Below are positions 32,350-36,200 of a stretch of 36,200 bases of DNA, piece by piece (the stretch's first letter is position 1; each line of letters opens with the position of its first letter). The notes below the pieces were generated by a model, which made no database searches, was not told where the DNA came from, and was given only the letters and a program-made list of their open reading frames with translations. The position numbers were made by a program, and so were the translations under genes. The stretch is from Desulfotignum sp. (GTDB lineage Bacteria; Desulfobacterota; Desulfobacteria; Desulfobacterales; Desulfobacteraceae), in contig JAGYOW010000032.1 of the NCBI GenBank assembly GCA_018399285.1, forward strand, positions 1 to 36,200, given 5' to 3'.

Positions 32350-33879
32350 ATGAAGAAGGCAAATCAACTGGCACTGATTTTACTGCTGATGGGATTTTTT
32401 GTGGTTCCGATAACCCTGTTTTCTTTTTCCGGCGGTCCGGACCTGTCACTGGTGCAGACCGTTCATGCGTCCGAAGATGCCGTGGAATCCGGTCACGGTG
32501 GTGACGATACCCCTGGCGGCGGTCATGGACACGGACACCCGGATCTGGGCAAACTACTGCCGCTGTATGCGTGTATCCCTTTTGCCTGCATGCTGTTGTC
32601 CATTGCGCTGCTGCCGTTGGTTGCCGGTACGTTCTGGCACCATCATTTCGGCAAAATATCCGCGTTCTGGGCCGCTACCCTGGCGATTCCCTTTGTGGCG
32701 GTCTACAAAGGGGATGCCATTTATGAAATTCTTCATATTATTTTAGCGGATTATGTGCCGTTCATCATCCTTTTGTGGGCGTTGTTCACAGTATCCGGCG
32801 GGATTCTGCTGCGAGGCACGCTGCGGGGAACCCCTGTTGTGAACACCGGTATCATTCTTCTGGGAACGGTCTTGGCCTCCTGGATGGGAACAACCGGGGC
32901 CGCCATGCTGCTGATCCGGCCGTTTCTGCGGGCCAATGATTTCCGGAAAAATCGGACCTTCATGGTGGTGTTCTTCATTTTTCTGGTGGCCAATGTGGGG
33001 GGATCATTGACACCCTTGGGGGATCCGCCTCTGTTTCTGGGATTTTTGCACGGAGTGAGCTTTTTCTGGACACTGAACATCGCCCCCCACATGTTTCTGG
33101 TGAGCGGGATTCTGCTGATGATCTATTTTTTCCTGGATTCATGGCACTTTAAAAAAGAGGGCGCGGTGGTGCCTGATGACGGAGAAAAAAAGCCCTTGTG
33201 CCTGGTGGGGACCTATAATTTTATTTTTTTAGGCGGTATTGTGGGGGCCGTGCTCATGAGCGGTGTCCTGGATTTGGGAGAGATCAATACCCTGGGTGTG
33301 CACCGGGCCGTTCAGGACTGGTTGAGGGATATCAGTCTGATAATACTGGGAACTCTGTCGTTGTGGGCCACCCCCTGGACCCTGCGGGAGGAAAACGAGT
33401 TTTCCTGGTTTCCCATCATCGAGGTGGCATATCTGTTCATTGGAATTTTTATCACCATGATTCCCTGTCTTCTGCTGCTTAAAGCCGGACCGGACGGGGC
33501 ATTTGCATTTCTGATCGCAGCGGTGAAAGAACCTTACCATTACTTCTGGGTCACGGGGATACTGTCGGCATTTCTGGACAACGCGCCCACCTATCTGACC
33601 TTTTTCAACACCGCTTTGGGCAGTTTTTATTCGGGCTTGCCCGAATCGGCCTCTGTGCCGTTGCTGATGACGGACCATAAGATTTATCTTCAGGCTATTT
33701 CCACCGGGGCCGTGTTTTTCGGGGCGGTCAGCTATATCGGCAATGCCCCCAATTTCATGGTGCGATCCATTGCCGCGGAATCCGGCACGGTCATGCCCAG
33801 TTTTTTCGGGTATATTCTCAAATATTCTCTGGTGTTTCTGATTCCCACGTTTGTGATTGTCACGTTGATTTTTTATTAG
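32350..33879 (+). CDS. Sodium:proton antiporter-type membrane protein (NhaD / CitMHS-like, ion transporter superfamily)
   Basis: A 509-residue polytopic protein. An N-terminal hydrophobic segment (residues 5-25) is followed by a His- and Gly-rich stretch GHGGDDTPGGGHGHGHPDLG, then about 12 membrane helices. Conserved pieces are WMGTTGAAMLLIRPFLRAND, ANVGGSLTPLGDPPLFLGFL and FLDNAPTYLTFFNTALGS, the paired hairpin-helix motifs of NhaD-type Na+/H+ antiporters and arsenite/citrate carriers. It probably exchanges Na+ for H+ at the cytoplasmic membrane. The frame opens earlier (32308), but the ATG at 32350 lies behind AGGAG at 32334-32338. The sensor kinase gene follows 19 bp later, so transporter and kinase may be co-transcribed. 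Confidence 0.85.
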   Translation: MKKANQLALILLLMGFFVVPITLFSFSGGPDLSLVQTVHASEDAVESGHGGDDTPGGGHGHGHPDLGKLLPLYACIPFACMLLSIALLPLVAGTFWHHHFGKISAFWAATLAIPFVAVYKGDAIYEILHIILADYVPFIILLWALFTVSGGILLRGTLRGTPVVNTGIILLGTVLASWMGTTGAAMLLIRPFLRANDFRKNRTFMVVFFIFLVANVGGSLTPLGDPPLFLGFLHGVSFFWTLNIAPHMFLVSGILLMIYFFLDSWHFKKEGAVVPDDGEKKPLCLVGTYNFIFLGGIVGAVLMSGVLDLGEINTLGVHRAVQDWLRDISLIILGTLSLWATPWTLREENEFSWFPIIEVAYLFIGIFITMIPCLLLLKAGPDGAFAFLIAAVKEPYHYFWVTGILSAFLDNAPTYLTFFNTALGSFYSGLPESASVPLLMTDHKIYLQAISTGAVFFGAVSYIGNAPNFMVRSIAAESGTVMPSFFGYILKYSLVFLIPTFVIVTLIFY

Positions 33880-33898
33880 CATCCAAGGAGCGGCCGCC

Positions 33899-35962
33899 AT
33901 GTATTTTGATTTAAAGGGATTGAAACTGGCCATCATCGGCGGCGGGGACCCCTGTTGTGAGATTCTGGACCGGTTTTCCGGACCCGGCCTCAAGGATCTG
34001 AACATTCAGGTACTCATGGTGGCGGATACCATAGAAATTTCCAAAGGCATCATCCGGGCCAGACAATTGGATATTCCCACCACCAAAGATTACCATGAGG
34101 TGTGCAAGCTGACTGGTCTGGGTCTGATCCTCAAACTGAAAAACGATGACCTGCTGTCCTGCATTCTGGAAAAAGTGAATTCCGAACGGGTGAGCATTAT
34201 TGATCTGGACACTTATGGGGCCATGTCTTTTGTTCATTTTCTGAAAACCGAAGAGGAAAAGATCCAGATTCGAAAACGGCTTGAGGTCAAGGATCTGGAA
34301 AAAGAGGCAGTGGCGGACCTGTTCGATCAATTTTCCCGCCGGATCAATGAAATTGCGGAAAATCGTATTTCCTTTCTGGAACAGGAGCGCCACGATCTCC
34401 GGAAAATTGAAAAAGAGTTGAATCAGATCATCCAGGGAAGCATGATTCCCACCTTTATCATCAACAATGAACATATCATCACCCACTGGAATGTCGCGTG
34501 CGAGGAACTTACCGGATACCCGGCATATAAGCTGGTGGGAACCGACCGGCAGTGGGTGCCGTTCAGATCGGTCAAACGCCCCATTCTTGCGGATATGGTG
34601 GTGGATCATACCACTGATGAAACCGTTCGAAAATATTACGGCAATGCCTGGCGAAAGTGCAAGATCATCAACGGGGCCTATGAGGCGGAAGAATTTTTTC
34701 CCCATATGGGAACAGATGGGAAATGGATATTTTTCACAGCCGCACCCATTAAATCCCCTGAAGGCAAAATCATCGGTGCGATCCAGACATTGCGGGACAG
34801 AACCGAGGATAAAAAAGCCCAGGAGGAAATTGAACTTCAGGATCAGGAACTGGCTAAGCTTCATGAAAAATACCGGAAATCCGAAGAAAAATACCGGTCA
34901 TTGTTCAACGAAAATCCCAATCCCATTTTTATCATCGACAGTATGACCTTCGAGATTCTGGATGTGAATCACCGGGTTCTGGAAGATTATGGATATGACA
35001 AATCCGAACTCATGGGAATCTCATTTCTGGAAATCGGTGAAAAAACCGATGACATCCTTCGCCGGGACATGCTGAATCTGCCCCAGGGGGGGTCAATCCT
35101 GTTCACCAAAAAACGGCATTACAGGAAAAGCGGGCAGGCGTTTTTTGTCAACATCAAAATGGTCAAGGTGATGTTCAGCCAGCGGGTGGTGCTCATTGCG
35201 TCCACCACAGACATGACTGAAAGCGTGGAAAAAGAAACCCAGCTGATTCAGGCCGGTAAACTGGCTACCCTGGGCACCATGGCAGCCGGCATGGCCCATG
35301 AGATCAATCAGCCCTTGAACGTGATCCAGATCTGTGCGGATTTGATCCAGAAAATGGTGAACAAAGGGGTGAAGATTTCAGATGAAGATCTGCTGAACAT
35401 GAGCAAGGATATTATTGAAAATGTGGCCCGGGCCGCCGGTGTGATCAAGCATGTGAGAGATTTTGCCAGACAGTCGGAACGGGACCTGAAAAAACTGGAT
35501 ATCAATGATCCCATCCGGGATGTGTTCAAGGTGCTGGGACACCAGCTCACAGTGCATTCCATTGAAGTGGTGCTTGATTTGAATGAGCATCTGCCCAATA
35601 TCCGGGCCGAACACAACCGTCTGGAGCAGGTGTTCATCAACCTGGTGACCAATGCCATTGATGCCATGGATGAAAAATCCGCCCGGGCCGAAGGTCCGGT
35701 GGAAAAAACATTGACCATTAAGACTTTTGCTGAAAACGGCCATGTGGTGGCGACTGTGTCCGATACCGGCACAGGCATGAACGAAGAAGTGAAAACCAAG
35801 CTGTTCGAGCCTTTTTTCACCACCAAGGATACGGGTAAGGGCACGGGTCTGGGGACCAGTATCAGTTTCGGGATTGTCAAAGATTACAGTGGAACCATCC
35901 GTGTTGAAACCCAGGAGGGGCAGGGATCGTGCTTTACAGTCCGATTCCCTGTCGCCAGTTGA
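33899..35962 (+). CDS. PAS-domain sensor histidine kinase with Rossmann-like N-terminal domain
   Basis: A 687-residue cytoplasmic kinase with no membrane helix. Residues 1-125 look like a nucleotide-binding domain (LKGLKLAIIGGGDPCCEIL, later VADTIEISKGIIRARQLDIP and ILKLKNDDLLSCILEKVNSE). A helical linker follows, then two PAS domains (about 170-305 and 330-440), and a HisKA domain whose H-box GTMAAGMAHEINQPLNVIQ carries His467. The ATPase domain has NLVTNAIDAMDE, DTGTGMNEEV and GKGTGLGTSISFGI. It phosphorylates a response regulator, most likely the one that begins 12 bp downstream. AAGGAG lies 8 bp before the ATG. The Gly-rich N-terminus suggests sensing of NAD(P)(H) or another nucleotide; that is inference. 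The antiporter gene lies immediately upstream. Confidence 0.9.
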   Translation: MYFDLKGLKLAIIGGGDPCCEILDRFSGPGLKDLNIQVLMVADTIEISKGIIRARQLDIPTTKDYHEVCKLTGLGLILKLKNDDLLSCILEKVNSERVSIIDLDTYGAMSFVHFLKTEEEKIQIRKRLEVKDLEKEAVADLFDQFSRRINEIAENRISFLEQERHDLRKIEKELNQIIQGSMIPTFIINNEHIITHWNVACEELTGYPAYKLVGTDRQWVPFRSVKRPILADMVVDHTTDETVRKYYGNAWRKCKIINGAYEAEEFFPHMGTDGKWIFFTAAPIKSPEGKIIGAIQTLRDRTEDKKAQEEIELQDQELAKLHEKYRKSEEKYRSLFNENPNPIFIIDSMTFEILDVNHRVLEDYGYDKSELMGISFLEIGEKTDDILRRDMLNLPQGGSILFTKKRHYRKSGQAFFVNIKMVKVMFSQRVVLIASTTDMTESVEKETQLIQAGKLATLGTMAAGMAHEINQPLNVIQICADLIQKMVNKGVKISDEDLLNMSKDIIENVARAAGVIKHVRDFARQSERDLKKLDINDPIRDVFKVLGHQLTVHSIEVVLDLNEHLPNIRAEHNRLEQVFINLVTNAIDAMDEKSARAEGPVEKTLTIKTFAENGHVVATVSDTGTGMNEEVKTKLFEPFFTTKDTGKGTGLGTSISFGIVKDYSGTIRVETQEGQGSCFTVRFPVAS

Positions 35963-35974
35963 GGAAACGTACCC

Positions 35975-36200
35975 ATGTCAGTCAGTAAAATATTGATAGT
36001 TGATGATGAACAGGCCATTGTCCGGCTGTTGGCCATGTCCCTGAAAAGTGACGGGTATGACACCTGCACGGCAGCCAGCGGCGAGGAAGCGCTGAACGTG
36101 TTTGAAAAACAGTCCCCGGACATTGTGGTGACCGATATCAAAATGCCGGGCATGGATGGTCTGGAATTGCTTAAACGAATCAAGGAGCAGGATCCGGACA
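35975..36200 (+). CDS. Response regulator, N-terminal receiver domain (cut by window end)
   Basis: The frame opens with ATG at 35975 and runs to the end of the window, giving 75 residues. KILIVDDEQAIVRLLAMSLK contains the acidic pocket (Asp10, Asp11), and IVVTDIKMPGMDGLELLKRI contains phospho-acceptor Asp54. This is the first half of a CheY-like receiver domain; the output domain, if any, lies outside. It starts 12 bp after the stop of the kinase gene, so it is very likely that kinase's cognate partner. GAGGAAA lies about 7 bp upstream. Confidence 0.9.
   Translation, partial: MSVSKILIVDDEQAIVRLLAMSLKSDGYDTCTAASGEEALNVFEKQSPDIVVTDIKMPGMDGLELLKRIKEQDPD

Overview
The window looks like chromosome of an anaerobic, sulfate-reducing Desulfobacterota (Desulfobacteraceae-like, for example a Desulfotignum or Desulfobacula relative). 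This is an inference from gene content: a TRAP uptake system, a long acyl-CoA dehydrogenase, several PAS/NtrC-type two-component systems, a sigma-54-controlled metal efflux locus and abundant DMT transporters. No marker gene here fixes the genus.

Layout. 1-2286 (+): end of a TRAP transporter operon (DctP end, DctQ, DctM). 2311-8112 (-): a tightly packed four-gene unit, read helicase, ettA (frameshifted), EamA exporter, AI-2E-family permease. 8236-11187 (+): a three-subunit FAD/[2Fe-2S] amine or amino-acid dehydrogenase of the HcnABC / opine / proline dehydrogenase type. 11194-13795 (-): acyl-CoA dehydrogenase with an EamA exporter upstream. 14001-16660 (+): a third EamA exporter and a heavily frameshifted membrane-bound class III nucleotide cyclase. 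16724-17359 (+): a RelE/ParE-type toxin followed by its HTH antitoxin, behind a promoter that nearly overlaps the toxin start codon.

17411-29645 is the most coherent system. A ZraSR-like sensor kinase and sigma-54 activator (-) diverge from a Cus-type heavy-metal efflux operon (+): a SHOCT membrane protein, two successive TolC-family outer-membrane proteins, a CusB-like adaptor with tandem metal-binding domains, a CusA-like HME-RND pump and a His/Met-rich periplasmic protein. A good -24/-12 promoter (20711-20726) and an upstream perfect 11-bp inverted repeat (20564-20615) lie between the two units, so the kinase-regulator pair probably switches on the pump. The second TolC, CusB and both ends of CusA carry many small frameshifts.

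29646-30245 has no convincing gene and holds a mosaic of 32-bp tandem repeats and two long inverted repeats. 30246-36200 (+): an alpha/beta hydrolase, the ribosome-rescue hydrolase ArfB, tRNA-Pro(GGG) with promoter and terminator, a PilZ protein, a Na+/H+ antiporter-type membrane protein, a sensor kinase with an unusual nucleotide-binding-like N-terminal domain, and the start of its partner response regulator, cut by the window end.

Quality caveat: three loci (ettA, the cyclase and the cus genes) carry dense single-base indels, several of them in homopolymer runs, while protein similarity continues in the next frame. This pattern fits sequencing or assembly error better than old pseudogenes, so these genes may be intact in the organism.
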